From Flavipsychrobacter sp. (lineage in GTDB: Bacteria > Bacteroidota > Bacteroidia > Chitinophagales > Chitinophagaceae): a stretch of DNA of 63,122 nt. The stretch is from NCBI GenBank assembly GCA_021155965.1, contig JAJNBJ010000022.1, forward strand, positions 1-63,122, written 5' to 3'. Every line of letters starts with the position of its first letter. Position 1 is the stretch's first letter. Shown here one piece after another: positions 41,872-51,090 of this stretch. Made by a program: the position numbers and the translations under genes. The notes under the pieces are model-generated. The model searched no databases and was not told where the DNA came from. It saw nothing but the letters and a program-made list of their open reading frames with translations.

Positions 41872-44649
41872 TTACTTGATCTTGTAAGAGAATGATAATG
41901 CATAAGTGGTGCCGGTCAATCTTGATATTCTTAAGAAATCACCATTGCTGTCATACTTGCCATTTTCATTCTTGTCCTGGTAGAAGTTAGCCCTTTTATT
42001 CAGGATGTCGGTAATGGTAAACTTGATATCAGCATTTCCTTTCAGCACTTTTTGTGATACCTGGAAGTCAAACAATGGTCTTGGGGCTTCCCAAATGTGA
42101 GGGTTTTGCTCATTGCCCACCAGGAATATGCGCCTGCCTATCATATTGAAAAGAAGGGTAGCATTAGTGCCCGATTTTTCGCTTTCAAACTGTATTCCAC
42201 TGTTGATAACATATGGCGATTGCCCCTGCATCGGCCTGTCCGCTTTGACCTCATTGCCGGCGGCATCTTTCATATTGAAGGCGATCTTGTTATAGATATA
42301 TGATGCATTTGCGAAAACGGTGAAATGTTTGAAAATTTTGCCGGGTATGAAATCAAGGCCTTTCCTGAATTCAACTTCCACTCCGGAACTGGTAGCTGCC
42401 GGGGCATTGTTATAAGTGAACGAAAAAGTATTTATACCTGATTCATTATAGAACTGTTCAATAGGGTTATTGAAATACTTGTAAAAACCACCTATTGTTA
42501 CCAACTCCCCGCTGCGGGGATAAAGTTCATAACGTACATCAACATTGGTTATTTTTGTACGTTTCAGGTCGGGGTTGCCCTGTACGGCGGCCAGCAGTTC
42601 AAAATCATAAAATGCAAATGGGGACAGTTCCCTGAATTCAGGCCTGATAACTGTCTGCGATGCGCAGAAACGGAGGTTAGACTTTTCATTATGCTTATAA
42701 GTAACATTTACCGATGGAAGGAAATCGCCTACATTCCTATCCAGGTTCACCGGTTGATTACTCCTGAAACCATTCAGCTGCTGGTTAAAATTTTCGTAGC
42801 GCACACCCCATACAACCCTGAATTTGTCGCCAAAAGAGTTATCAAGCATCAGGAATGCCGCGTTTAGCAAGCTGTTTGCTGTATAGTCATAATCTTTATC
42901 GCTCAGTTCTCCCAATGTATAGCCATCGGTTGTGTTTATATTCTCTGTAGCAAATATATTGTCATTAGTCAGTTGGTTCAGGTCATTATTGCCACCCACC
43001 ATACCAAACGGACGTGAATTGAATACACGGCTCTTACTTTGCGCCAAATAGCCTATCTTAATATTTTGTGGCTGGCCAAACATATTTACCTGTTTTGCCG
43101 CATCAAGGCTGCCAAGCGCTATATTATCTGTCAGGTCTGAGTAGAACCTGCTGGATGATGCGAGTGAGGGGAGATAGCCTGGTACCAACGCATAGTAAAC
43201 ACTGTCGCCATCAGAACGCCTGTATTCCATACGGCGAAGGTTAGGCTGGTCCTGGTGGAGACGCACATAGCTGGTGTTCCAGTTTACCTTTATCTTCGAA
43301 TTTTCAAGATAATGGTTGCCCATCAGTTGGTTGGTAAGGTATTGAGTAGACTTGAACGCCAACTGGTATGCTCTTACATCAGCTCCGTAGTCATTGTTCC
43401 TTCCGGTACGGATAAGCGTGTTATCAAATCCATTAACATTGTACAGGTTTTTAAATGAGATCTTACTGTTTTTGTTCAGTTCAAGGGTAAGGTTGGCCAA
43501 TGCGCCCCACAGCACTTCTTCTGTATATGATTGCTCGTTGAAATCAAGTGTTTTCTGGATTGCACCGGACTGGTTGTAAAATGCACGCAGGAATTCGGTA
43601 TTGCGGTTTTGTTTGTTGTAATTAACAGCGAAGATAGCGCCTAGCTTTTTATTGCCAAGCTTGGTATTGATGCCGCCCGAAGCCTGGATATTTGCGTTAA
43701 GCGGGCCGCTTTTTTTATCAAACGCCCAGTCATTCTTAAATTCTTTGGCGTATTGTGCCCTGTTTTCGACAGTTGATGACCTGAACTTATCCTTTCCAGG
43801 AACCGCTGATGGGAGGGCGCGGGTGCCGTCATCCATACCAAGCCAGTCAAGGCTGCCGCCTTTATAGTAATAAAAATCCTTGCCGAAAGTTTGTGAGTTT
43901 GCGCCTCCACCTACCAGAACAGTAAAAAAGTCCTTACTGGGAATGTCTTTGGTATTGACCTGGATAAGGCCACCTGCAAATTCACCGGGAAGGTCGGGCG
44001 TTGCCGCCTTATTGATAACTATGTTATCTATCATACCCGATGGGAAGATATCGAAAGAAAAGGTCTTGCGGTCAGGTTCTGTGCTGGAGAGTAGCGTGCC
44101 ATTTAGCGTTGCCTGGTTGTAACGGTCAGCCAGTCCGCGAACAATAAGATATTTCCCTTCCTGTATTGATGCGGATGAAACCCTTTTAAGCACCTCGCCG
44201 GTATTCCTGTCCGGCGATTTGCGGATAGCTTCTGCTGATACCACCTGGGCTACTGTGTTGGTGTTTTTCTGGAACAGTATCATTGCGCTGATATTCTCTT
44301 TCTTAAGAGAAGTTTGCACAACAACTTCCTTAAGCTCCGTACCGCTTGCTGCCGACAGTATTATATTCAGTGTAACCTCATTATTATTTGCAATTGTTAC
44401 GTCGGCTATTTCTTTGGGCTGGTAGCCAACATATTTTACTTCAATTGTGTAAGTGCCGTCTTCTGCAGGTAAAATGAAATTTCCATCTATATCGGTAACC
44501 GTACCAATTGTGGTACCCTTTATAGTTACAACGGCGCCTATTACAGTCTCGCCGTTCTTTTCATCCACAACTTTACCGGTAATCTTACCAGCACCGAAAG
44601 ACTTCAGGAATGAGCAGGAAAAAATGGCAACTAAAAATAAATAACGCAT
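41872..44649 (-). CDS. TonB-dependent receptor with CarboxypepD_reg domain, 925 aa
   Basis: Signal peptide MRYLFLVAIFSCSFLKSFGA, then a CarboxypepD_reg-like domain (about 22-105; GKITGKVVDEKNGETVIGAVV, GTVTDIDGNFILPAEDGTY, YVGYQPKEI). The plug follows (about 110-260), with VVSAEAIRKSPDRNTGEVLKRV, YLIVRGLADRYNQATLNG and MIDNIVINKAATPDLPGEFAGG. The barrel ends GRLTGTTYALSFSYKIK. It is preceded by ten tandem 11-nt-phased TTA repeats of the Pho-box kind, so it is probably induced by phosphate limitation; the substrate is then likely a phosphorus compound, which is inference. Confidence 0.9.
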   Translation of the reverse strand: MRYLFLVAIFSCSFLKSFGAGKITGKVVDEKNGETVIGAVVTIKGTTIGTVTDIDGNFILPAEDGTYTIEVKYVGYQPKEIADVTIANNNEVTLNIILSAASGTELKEVVVQTSLKKENISAMILFQKNTNTVAQVVSAEAIRKSPDRNTGEVLKRVSSASIQEGKYLIVRGLADRYNQATLNGTLLSSTEPDRKTFSFDIFPSGMIDNIVINKAATPDLPGEFAGGLIQVNTKDIPSKDFFTVLVGGGANSQTFGKDFYYYKGGSLDWLGMDDGTRALPSAVPGKDKFRSSTVENRAQYAKEFKNDWAFDKKSGPLNANIQASGGINTKLGNKKLGAIFAVNYNKQNRNTEFLRAFYNQSGAIQKTLDFNEQSYTEEVLWGALANLTLELNKNSKISFKNLYNVNGFDNTLIRTGRNNDYGADVRAYQLAFKSTQYLTNQLMGNHYLENSKIKVNWNTSYVRLHQDQPNLRRMEYRRSDGDSVYYALVPGYLPSLASSSRFYSDLTDNIALGSLDAAKQVNMFGQPQNIKIGYLAQSKSRVFNSRPFGMVGGNNDLNQLTNDNIFATENINTTDGYTLGELSDKDYDYTANSLLNAAFLMLDNSFGDKFRVVWGVRYENFNQQLNGFRSNQPVNLDRNVGDFLPSVNVTYKHNEKSNLRFCASQTVIRPEFRELSPFAFYDFELLAAVQGNPDLKRTKITNVDVRYELYPRSGELVTIGGFYKYFNNPIEQFYNESGINTFSFTYNNAPAATSSGVEVEFRKGLDFIPGKIFKHFTVFANASYIYNKIAFNMKDAAGNEVKADRPMQGQSPYVINSGIQFESEKSGTNATLLFNMIGRRIFLVGNEQNPHIWEAPRPLFDFQVSQKVLKGNADIKFTITDILNKRANFYQDKNENGKYDSNGDFLRISRLTGTTYALSFSYKIK

Positions 44650-44665
44650 GTAAAATAATTTTACG

Positions 44666-44782
44666 CAAAGGTCATAACCCTATGTTATGCTATTGTTACG
44701 TAAGCATTACCTCAATGTTATTATTGTTACGGGAATATTACTGCAACGTTACTTGTGTTATTGCAATATTACCTTAATGTTA
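44666..44782 (-). promoter_or_regulatory. Pho-box-like operator array with -7 element (TonB receptor gene)
   Basis: Ten TTA triplets (plus strand; TAA[CT] on the minus strand) start at 44685, 44696, 44707, 44718, 44727, 44738, 44749, 44758, 44769 and 44780: spacings 11, 11, 11, 9, 11, 11, 9, 11, 11. The unit on the minus strand is close to TAAYATT plus 4 nt. The first triplet is 19 bases from CAAAG at 44666 (the -7 element), as in the sibling operator at 41731. E. coli PhoB binds direct repeats with the same 11-nt period. Confidence 0.7.
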
Positions 44783-44811
44783 AGAAATGCATCAATTATG
44801 AGGTATTGCCA

Positions 44812-45834
44812 TCAGGATAGCAATTGCTCTATCTGTAAAAAACCATCAGATGGGCTGAGGTTTTCCCAAAGGATCTGGTAAATAATAGTGGCTATTGGAA
44901 TAGAAATGGCATACTCTTTTGATACAGATTGCATGCCCCTGGCCGCATAATACCCTTCTGCCACCATATTCATTTCTAACATGGCCGCTTTTACCGAATA
45001 ACCCTTACCGATCATGGTGCCAAAAGTACGGTTGCGGCTGTGCAGTGAATAACACGTTACCAACAGGTCACCGAGGTAGGCGCTGGTGTGGAAATCAGGG
45101 TTCTCGTTCGATGGGTGTACCTTCTCAAAATGGTCCTGCAGGAAATGGTACATCTCCCTGTAGCAATTAGTAATGTAAACGCTCAGGAAGTTATCGCCAT
45201 AATCCAAAGCACGGGCTATACCTGCCCCTACAGCATATATATTTTTCAATACAGCTGCGAATTGCGCCCCCCATATATCATGGTTGCAGGTAGTGTTGAT
45301 ATATGTGTTCCTGAAAGCGTCAGCTACAGCACAGGTAAGGCCGTCATTCATACCTGAGAAGGTGAGGTAGGAGAGGCGCTCTTCCGCCACTTCTTCGGCA
45401 TGGCATGGCCCCATTATAGAAACATATTTTTCAATAGGGTAGTTGAGTTTAGTTGCCAGGTAGTCGTTCAATAATAGGTTGGTATCCGGTAATACGCCCT
45501 TTATTGCAGAAATGATGTTTTTATTCTGCCACATACTTTTGTCTACCTGTTCTATTACTCCCTGCGCATATGCTGATGGTACTGCTACAATAATGGTGTT
45601 GCAGGTTTTGAGCATTTGGGCAAGGTTATTGGTAGGCAGTATAGTTGCCGGTGAAAAATGTACGGAAGTAAGGTAATGTGGATTATGATGCCGTGTTTTC
45701 AGATAGCTTATCGCTTCCTCGTTACGCACCCACCAGTGGATTATATTACCATTGTCCGTTAGTATTTTAGCCAGTGCGGTACCCCAGCTGCCGTTGCCTA
45801 CAATGCCTATTTGCCCTAATAGCGTGTTGTCCAA
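44812..45834 (-). CDS. gpsA: Glycerol-3-phosphate dehydrogenase [NAD(P)+]
   Basis: A 340-residue cytosolic enzyme making sn-glycerol 3-phosphate from dihydroxyacetone phosphate for phospholipids. The Rossmann motif is IGIVGNGSWGTALAKIL (residues 9-25), followed by IIVAVPSAYAQGVIE, ISAIKGVLPDTNLLL, SIMGPCHAEEVAEE and the catalytic-Lys region AAVLKNIYAVGAGIARALDYGDNFLS. The start is TTG at 45834: an in-frame stop lies 27 bases upstream and no ATG precedes the Rossmann fold. It begins 24 bases after the RND adaptor gene and is probably co-transcribed. Confidence 0.96.
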   Translation of the reverse strand: MDNTLLGQIGIVGNGSWGTALAKILTDNGNIIHWWVRNEEAISYLKTRHHNPHYLTSVHFSPATILPTNNLAQMLKTCNTIIVAVPSAYAQGVIEQVDKSMWQNKNIISAIKGVLPDTNLLLNDYLATKLNYPIEKYVSIMGPCHAEEVAEERLSYLTFSGMNDGLTCAVADAFRNTYINTTCNHDIWGAQFAAVLKNIYAVGAGIARALDYGDNFLSVYITNCYREMYHFLQDHFEKVHPSNENPDFHTSAYLGDLLVTCYSLHSRNRTFGTMIGKGYSVKAAMLEMNMVAEGYYAARGMQSVSKEYAISIPIATIIYQILWENLSPSDGFLQIEQLLS

Positions 45835-45858
45835 ATCAGAAAGTGTTAATGAAGAATG

Positions 45859-47196
45859 TTATTCGCTGCTTTTTGATTCAAATAAATGGTCTTTATCTAC
45901 CACCCGTACCTTGGCTTTGTCTTTCAATGTGCGGGCAATAGCACCATAGGGTGCTACGATCACTTGCTCATCTTCTTTAAGCCCTTCTGTGATCTGCAGG
46001 TATTTATTATCCTGTAACCCTGTCTTCACATCGCGAATTCCAACCGTCTTAGCCGCGGAGTCATAAACAAACACCACCTGGCGTATATCATCGTTGGATG
46101 AAAAATCCTTGTTCTTGTTTTTTATACTATCCGGCCAGTCGCGGGTAGTTACTGCGTTTACGGGAACAGACAATATATTTTCCTGCCGGTTGGTCTGTAT
46201 TTCTACAGATGCCGACATGCCCGGTTTAAACGGGAATTTGCCTTTTATGTGGTTAGCTGTCAGGTCGGCATAGCTGGATGGCAATATTAGGATATGTACG
46301 GTATAGTTGGTTACCTGGTCGGTGCTGTTGCCACCTGAAGAAACTGTTGCGGTTGTGCTGCTCACCGCAACTTTAGATACGATACCTTTAAACTTCCTGT
46401 TACGGTAAGCATCAGCGTCAATAATAGTAGTATCACCTATTTTCACTTTAGAGATGTCTGTTTCGCTAACATCAACACGCACTTCTATGCGGCTCATGTC
46501 TGCTATGGTAAGCATGTTGGTGCCTGCCATTTGCGCAGTACCAACAACACGCTCACCCTTTTTTACACCCAGTTCAGATATCACGCCGGATGTAGGGGCG
46601 ATGATAGTTGTTTTCTGCAAATTTTGCTTTGCCTGGTTCAGGCCTGCTTGCGCTCCCTGTATACTATACTTGCCGCCTGATGTAGATGCCTTGGCAGCAT
46701 CAAAAGTAGCTTTTGCAGACTTAAAGGCGGCCTCGCCCTGTTCGAATTCCAGTTGGGAGATAACTTTTTGCTGATACAGTTTTTTATTGCGGTTATAAGT
46801 GGCGAGGGCAAGTTCATATTGCGATTCTGCCTGTGCCATCATTTCCCTGGTATTGTTGGCTGTGGCGCGGCTTTGCTCTACACTGGCTTCGGCCTGGTCA
46901 ACCATGGAGTTGTAAATGGCTGGGTTAATTTTCACCAGCACATCGCCCTTCCGTACGCTATCTCCCTCTTCAACATTCAGCATGGTTATTTCCCCGCTCA
47001 CTTCAGGTGCTATCTTCACCTGCGTTTCGGGGTATATCTTACCGCTCGCTGTCACTGTTTCGGTAATAGTATGGCGGCCTGCTTTTTCTACTGACACTTT
47101 TGTGGCATCATCCTCACCGCTTTTAGCAATAACGATCAAAATGATTATTAATAACACAGAGCCAATGATTATCCACCAGGTCTTTTTCGACTTCAT
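45859..47196 (-). CDS. RND efflux / ABC export periplasmic adaptor (HlyD/MacA-like)
   Basis: A 445-residue membrane fusion protein with an N-terminal transmembrane anchor (WWIIIGSVLLIIILIVIA). The barrel-sandwich (lipoyl-like) half-motif is GKIYPETQVKIAPEVSGEITMLNVEEGDSVRKGDVLVKINP, followed by a coiled-coil hairpin (QAEASVEQSRATANNTREMMAQAESQYELALATYNRNKKLYQ). A second lipoyl half follows, ending IIAPTSGVISELGVKKGERVVG, then the beta-barrel with VDVSETDISKVKIGDTTIIDADAY. It is of the MacA type, which works with an ABC transporter, but no transporter gene is adjacent; the operon partner is gpsA. Confidence 0.88.
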   Translation of the reverse strand: MKSKKTWWIIIGSVLLIIILIVIAKSGEDDATKVSVEKAGRHTITETVTASGKIYPETQVKIAPEVSGEITMLNVEEGDSVRKGDVLVKINPAIYNSMVDQAEASVEQSRATANNTREMMAQAESQYELALATYNRNKKLYQQKVISQLEFEQGEAAFKSAKATFDAAKASTSGGKYSIQGAQAGLNQAKQNLQKTTIIAPTSGVISELGVKKGERVVGTAQMAGTNMLTIADMSRIEVRVDVSETDISKVKIGDTTIIDADAYRNRKFKGIVSKVAVSSTTATVSSGGNSTDQVTNYTVHILILPSSYADLTANHIKGKFPFKPGMSASVEIQTNRQENILSVPVNAVTTRDWPDSIKNKNKDFSSNDDIRQVVFVYDSAAKTVGIRDVKTGLQDNKYLQITEGLKEDEQVIVAPYGAIARTLKDKAKVRVVDKDHLFESKSSE

Positions 47197-47244
47197 AGTA
47201 AGAGTGAATTTCGTTGTAAATATAATATTAATTTATCCGAAACG

Positions 47245-49383
47245 CTACCTCACCTCGCTGCCTGCAGCGGCCATTTCCAAAGGAGATACAAATATCAGTC
47301 TGCCATCAGGGTTTTGTGCCATTAGTATCATACCTCTGCTTTCGATGCCGCGCATTTTTCGTGGGGCAAGGTTTGCCACTACTGTTACCTGTTTGCCTAT
47401 TATTTCTTCCGGCTTAAAGTGCATTGCAATCCCCGAAACCACTGTCCGCACCTCATCGCCCATATCCAGTTCCAGTTTCAGGAGCTTATCTGCTTTTTCT
47501 ACTTTTTCAGCTTTCATAATGGTGCCTACGCGCAAATCCATTTTGCTGAAGTCATCGATCGATATTTCAGCTTTCTTAATAGGCGCTTCTGCTACCGCTT
47601 CCGGTTTTGTTTCAACAATTTTGTCATCCTGAGCCTTCGTCGAAGGATCTGTACTTGTCTGTTCCACGTTAGCAGATGTTGTTTTAGTTAAATTACTTTT
47701 TAGTTTTTCTACCTGTGCGGCCACTTCCATATCCTCTATTTTCCTGAACAATAATTCAGGTGCGCGAAGCGGATAGCTTACCTTCAGCAGGTTCATTTTT
47801 CCTGCGTTCTCCCACTCCAGCATACGCTCCACCACCTTCATCATCCTGCACATCTTATTTGCCGTGAACGGCAGGAACGGGTTAGCCAGTATAGCCAGGT
47901 TGGCAGTAAGCTGCAGGCACACATGCAGGCAAATATCAATACGCTTCTGGTTTTCGGCTTGCTGCTCCGGTGTTTTAGACAGGCTCCATGGTGCGTTATC
48001 CTGCAGGTATTTATTGCCTTTGCGTGCAAGGTCTATCACTTCGAACAAGCCATCCCTGAATTTATAATTCTCTATGTAATCTTCAATTTTCTGTTTGGCA
48101 ATGGCTATTTCAGCTACCATAGCTTTATCGGCATCTGTTACAAGATCATCATGAACAGGGGGCACCCTTCCACTGCACAGTTTATGCATCAGCACGAAGG
48201 TGCGGTTCACAAAATTACCGAATACTGATACCAGCTCATTATTCGTCCTGTCCTGGAAATCCTTCCAGGTAAAGTCGTTGTCCTTTGTTTCCGGGGCATT
48301 GGCGCATAGCACGTATCGCAGTGTATCTTGCTGGTCGGGGAAGTCTTTTATATACTCATGCACCCAAACCGCCCAGTTGCGTGAGGTGGACACCTTATCG
48401 CCCTCAATATTCAGGAACTCATTGGCAGGCACATTATCAGGCAGTACAAAACCGCCATGAGCCTTCAGCATAGACGGGAAGATGATGCAGTGGAACACTA
48501 TATTATCCTTACCTATGAAGTGGACCAGCTTGGTATCCTCGCTGCACCAATAATCGCTCCATTGGTTGGTTAGCTCTTTAGTGGCGCTTATGTAGCCAAT
48601 AGGCGCATCGAACCATACATACAAAACCTTACCTTTTGCATCTTCCAAAGGCACAGGTACGCCCCAGTTGCTGTCGCGCGTCATGGCGCGGGGTTGCAGG
48701 CCGCTGTCCAGCCAGCTTTTACATTGGCCGTAAACGTTGGCCTTCCATTCATCTTTCTTGCCATTAACTATCCATTCATTCAGCCACTTTTCATACTTGT
48801 TTAGCGGGAAATACCAATGCTTGGTTATCCTTTTCACCGGCACCGCACTGCTCAGCGCACTGCGTGGATTGATCAACTGCTCCGGCGATAACGTACTGCC
48901 GCATTTCTCGCATTGGTCGCCATAGGCATTTTCGTTGCCGCATATGGGGCAGGTGCCTATAATGTACCTATCGGCGAGGAACATATCCTTGTTCTCGTCA
49001 TAATACTGCTCTGTGGCACGCTCCTCGAAAAGCCCGTCTTTATGCAGCTTTGTAAAGAAAGCCTGCGATGTCTCGTGGTGTATCTTATTAGAGGTGCGCG
49101 AGTATATATCGAACGATATACCCATCTGCTCAAAACTGTCTTTTATAATTGCATGGTACTTATCCACCACATCCTGTGGACTAATGCCCTCCTTCATGGC
49201 GCGTATAGTAATAGGCACCCCATGTTCATCGCTGCCGCAAACAAATTTCACATCCCTTTTCTTAGCCCTCTGGAAGCGTGCATACACATCCGCCGGCAGG
49301 TAGCAACCGGCCAGGTGGCCTATGTGCACAGGGCCATTGGCATAGGGTAGGGCAGCAGTAATTAGTACTCTTTTATATTCCAT
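47245..49383 (-). CDS. metG: Methionine-tRNA ligase with C-terminal tRNA-binding domain
   Basis: A 712-residue class I synthetase charging tRNA-Met. HIGH motif [13 protein letters not shown], zinc knuckle [24 protein letters not shown]-type loop [15 protein letters not shown], anticodon-binding helices around [15 protein letters not shown] residues 430-570. The C-terminal 110 residues ([20 protein letters not shown]...[13 protein letters not shown]) form a Trbp111/EMAPII-like domain giving dimerisation and extra tRNA affinity. The linker between core and this domain (about 575-620) is low-complexity and contains a REP-like palindrome read in frame ([12 protein letters not shown]). Confidence 0.96.
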   Translation of the reverse strand: MEYKRVLITAALPYANGPVHIGHLAGCYLPADVYARFQRAKKRDVKFVCGSDEHGVPITIRAMKEGISPQDVVDKYHAIIKDSFEQMGISFDIYSRTSNKIHHETSQAFFTKLHKDGLFEERATEQYYDENKDMFLADRYIIGTCPICGNENAYGDQCEKCGSTLSPEQLINPRSALSSAVPVKRITKHWYFPLNKYEKWLNEWIVNGKKDEWKANVYGQCKSWLDSGLQPRAMTRDSNWGVPVPLEDAKGKVLYVWFDAPIGYISATKELTNQWSDYWCSEDTKLVHFIGKDNIVFHCIIFPSMLKAHGGFVLPDNVPANEFLNIEGDKVSTSRNWAVWVHEYIKDFPDQQDTLRYVLCANAPETKDNDFTWKDFQDRTNNELVSVFGNFVNRTFVLMHKLCSGRVPPVHDDLVTDADKAMVAEIAIAKQKIEDYIENYKFRDGLFEVIDLARKGNKYLQDNAPWSLSKTPEQQAENQKRIDICLHVCLQLTANLAILANPFLPFTANKMCRMMKVVERMLEWENAGKMNLLKVSYPLRAPELLFRKIEDMEVAAQVEKLKSNLTKTTSANVEQTSTDPSTKAQDDKIVETKPEAVAEAPIKKAEISIDDFSKMDLRVGTIMKAEKVEKADKLLKLELDMGDEVRTVVSGIAMHFKPEEIIGKQVTVVANLAPRKMRGIESRGMILMAQNPDGRLIFVSPLEMAAAGSEVR
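47623..47650. repeat. REP-like palindromic element inside the metG linker
   Basis: GTCATCCTGAGCC followed by TTCGTCGAAGGATCT, with the perfect core CCTTCG-T-CGAAGG. This is the shape of the dispersed intergenic palindrome 'GTCATCCTGAG-n-GTCGAAGGATCT' that I know from Bacteroidota and other genomes. Here it encodes part of the MetG linker without breaking the frame. Confidence 0.6.
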
Positions 49384-49463
49384 TATATTTTTCCTTCAAT
49401 TGGGGATGCAAGATAATTAATAGGCAGGAGAGTTCGGGTGTTAAAAATATCCTATACCGAGTC

Positions 49464-50117
49464 TTACTCTTGCCAGAGGAAGGGGAACAATATCACCCCT
49501 AGAAGGATGACCAGCACATCCAGCGCTATAAGGATAAGCGCTAGGCCCCACCAGCCGGGCATGTAGAAAGGGGCTATGGCCTTTACAGCCAGTTTGCTGA
49601 GTATCATGAGCACTGGTGTGACCAGCGGGAAACCCAGTATGGCCATAAGCGCAGAATTTTGCTGCGCCCGGGCTGCTATTGCCGACAGGAAGGTGAACAC
49701 AGCCGATAAACTGAGCCCGCCTATGAGCGAGAGGGCCACGAAAAGCCCACCCTGCGCCAAAGGCCAGCCAAGCAATATATAATAGAGCAGCAGGCTTACC
49801 AGGCTCATCACCGCCATAAGCAGTATACTGTAGAGCATTTTTGCCAGCAAAAAGGTGACTGGTTTTACCAGTGTATGATAATACCGGAAGCGATGAGGGT
49901 GCTCTTGCAGGAAGCTTTTGGCAACCGAATTCACCGCTACAAATAGCATGGTGAGCCAGAACAGGGCGTTCCAGGTGCTGGCCTCGGGCTGGCCGCTCAT
50001 CATGCGGACCACAAAGACCGTGGCACCTACATAGAGCAACACACCAAAGAGGGTATGCTTCTGCCGCCACTCCATGAGCAGGTCTTTCTTTACAAGCGAT
50101 ATAAACGGTGATGCCAT
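49464..50117 (-). CDS. ccmB: Haem exporter subunit CcmB-like permease
   Basis: A 217-residue six-helix membrane protein. The start at 50117 (MASPFISLVKKDLLMEWRQKHTLFGVLLYV) is the family N-terminus; the frame is open to 50249 but the extra residues do not fit. Helices follow (ALFWLTMLFVAVNSVAKSFLQE, ILLMAVMSLVSLLLYYILLGW, LSLIGGLSLSAVFTFLSAIA and a C-terminal WGLALILIALDVLVILLGVILFPFLW). CcmB is the permease of the cytochrome c maturation ABC complex. The neighbouring ccmA/ccmC genes are not in the window. Confidence 0.85.
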   Translation of the reverse strand: MASPFISLVKKDLLMEWRQKHTLFGVLLYVGATVFVVRMMSGQPEASTWNALFWLTMLFVAVNSVAKSFLQEHPHRFRYYHTLVKPVTFLLAKMLYSILLMAVMSLVSLLLYYILLGWPLAQGGLFVALSLIGGLSLSAVFTFLSAIAARAQQNSALMAILGFPLVTPVLMILSKLAVKAIAPFYMPGWWGLALILIALDVLVILLGVILFPFLWQE

Positions 50118-50197
50118 ATTAGAAACAGGGTTCAAAAGTACTCTGAACCTTGGAATTTGGGCTTTGTTTATTGGGATTTTTAAAATGTTCACTTTGT

Positions 50198-50229
50198 TTT
50201 GGTTTTTTAATTCGGCACTTCTATATTTG
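50198..50229 (+). promoter_or_regulatory. Promoter of tRNA-Gly
   Basis: TTTG (50198-50201), 20 nt, TATATTTG (50222-50229): a full Bacteroidota promoter 42 nt before the tRNA. Confidence 0.7.
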
Positions 50230-50271
50230 CACTCCCGAAGCGCAAGCATAGGGGATAGTTCTTAGTCATAA

Positions 50272-50344
<73 letters not shown>

Positions 50345-50348
50345 CTGG

Positions 50349-50380
50349 AAATTCCATCCCGCTTAAGGATGGAATTTTTT
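50349..50380 (+). terminator. Terminator after tRNA-Gly
   Basis: 11-bp stem AAATTCCATCC / GGATGGAATTT with a 7-nt loop and a T-run. It separates tRNA-Gly from tRNA-Leu, so the split tRNA-Leu has its own expression signals or relies on read-through. Confidence 0.85.
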
Positions 50381-50480
50381 GTTTTATACCTTCCCGGGAA
50401 TGTTTACCACCGGGAAAGGATAATGCCCTGGTGGCGGAATAGGTAGACGCGCAGGACTTAGTTCTTTGAATTTCTGGAAA

Positions 50481-50488
50481 TATATTTG
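50481..50488 (+). promoter_or_regulatory. -7 element inside the intron, before the HNH ORF
   Basis: TATATTTG, a perfect TAnnTTTG match, 18 nt before the HNH ATG at 50507; TTAG lies 19 nt upstream (50458-50461). The endonuclease can probably be transcribed separately from the tRNA precursor. Confidence 0.5.
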
Positions 50489-50506
50489 TAATATGAGCTA
50501 ATATAT

Positions 50507-51022
50507 ATGGCTAAATACAAATTTGATACTGCTTTTGAAACGCATTTTGTTGCAACCTGTAATTCGGCCGTAAGTATGAGCCAGGCAGCTATCCAACTCG
50601 GGATGAACTATAAAACTCTCTGTTGGCATGCTAAAAGGCTTGGTTGTTTTAAGGCTAATCAGGCAGGTAAGGGTCATTCAAAGCCTTTTAAAGGAGAAGT
50701 TACTCCAATTGAAAGGATTTTTGATGGCACACACAAAACTTACCAAAGCCATAAGCTAAAGAAACGCTTGTTGTTGGAGGGATTTAAAAAACATCAGTGT
50801 GAACAGTGCAATTTATCGGAGTGGATGAATGTCCCGATCCCGCTTGAATTGCATCATGCTGACGGCAACAGGTATCATAATGCGCTTGAAAATTTAGTAT
50901 TGCTTTGTCCTAACTGCCATGCGCTTACAGACACTTATAGAGCCAGAAACATCAGAAATTTGAGTGCCCGGGTTGAAATGCCCGGAGTAGAACCGCTTAA
51001 ATTCGGGGAAGCCTTCCAGTAA
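50507..51022 (+). CDS. Intron-encoded HNH homing endonuclease
   Basis: A 171-residue protein encoded in the P1 loop of the tRNA-Leu intron. An N-terminal helix-turn-helix-like part (SMSQAAIQLGMNYKTLCWHAKRLG, about 23-46) is followed by an HNH domain: zinc pair C98/C101, H116-H117 of ELHHADGN, N129 of NALENL, and C134/C137/H138 of CPNCH. This is the phage-type HNH fold that makes a nick or double-strand break and can drive intron homing. Its last dozen codons overlap P3 and P4 of the ribozyme core, so the stop codon lies within structured RNA. Start and stop are clear. Confidence 0.9.
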   Translation: MAKYKFDTAFETHFVATCNSAVSMSQAAIQLGMNYKTLCWHAKRLGCFKANQAGKGHSKPFKGEVTPIERIFDGTHKTYQSHKLKKRLLLEGFKKHQCEQCNLSEWMNVPIPLELHHADGNRYHNALENLVLLCPNCHALTDTYRARNIRNLSARVEMPGVEPLKFGEAFQ

Positions 51023-51090
51023 CGCTGATGGTAATCCCGAGCCAAGTCCCGGTAATTCCGGGAAAGGTGTAGAGACTTAACAGGCGGCAC

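Noticed and set aside
44666-44782. The TTA repeat array as a CRISPR or a simple microsatellite.
   Set aside because: Units are only 9-11 nt with variable fill, there are no spacers, and the same geometry recurs before the partner gene; an operator explains it better.
49441-50070. A 209-residue open frame overlapping ccmB on the same strand.
   Set aside because: Cys/His/Pro-rich shadow of the CcmB frame with no family likeness; CcmB has clear helices.
50425-50461. A truncated tRNA-Leu(UAG) pseudogene ending CAGGACTTAG.
   Set aside because: The matching 3' half lies 709 nt downstream, and the only consistent join gives a full UAA tRNA; the apparent UAG comes from intron bases.
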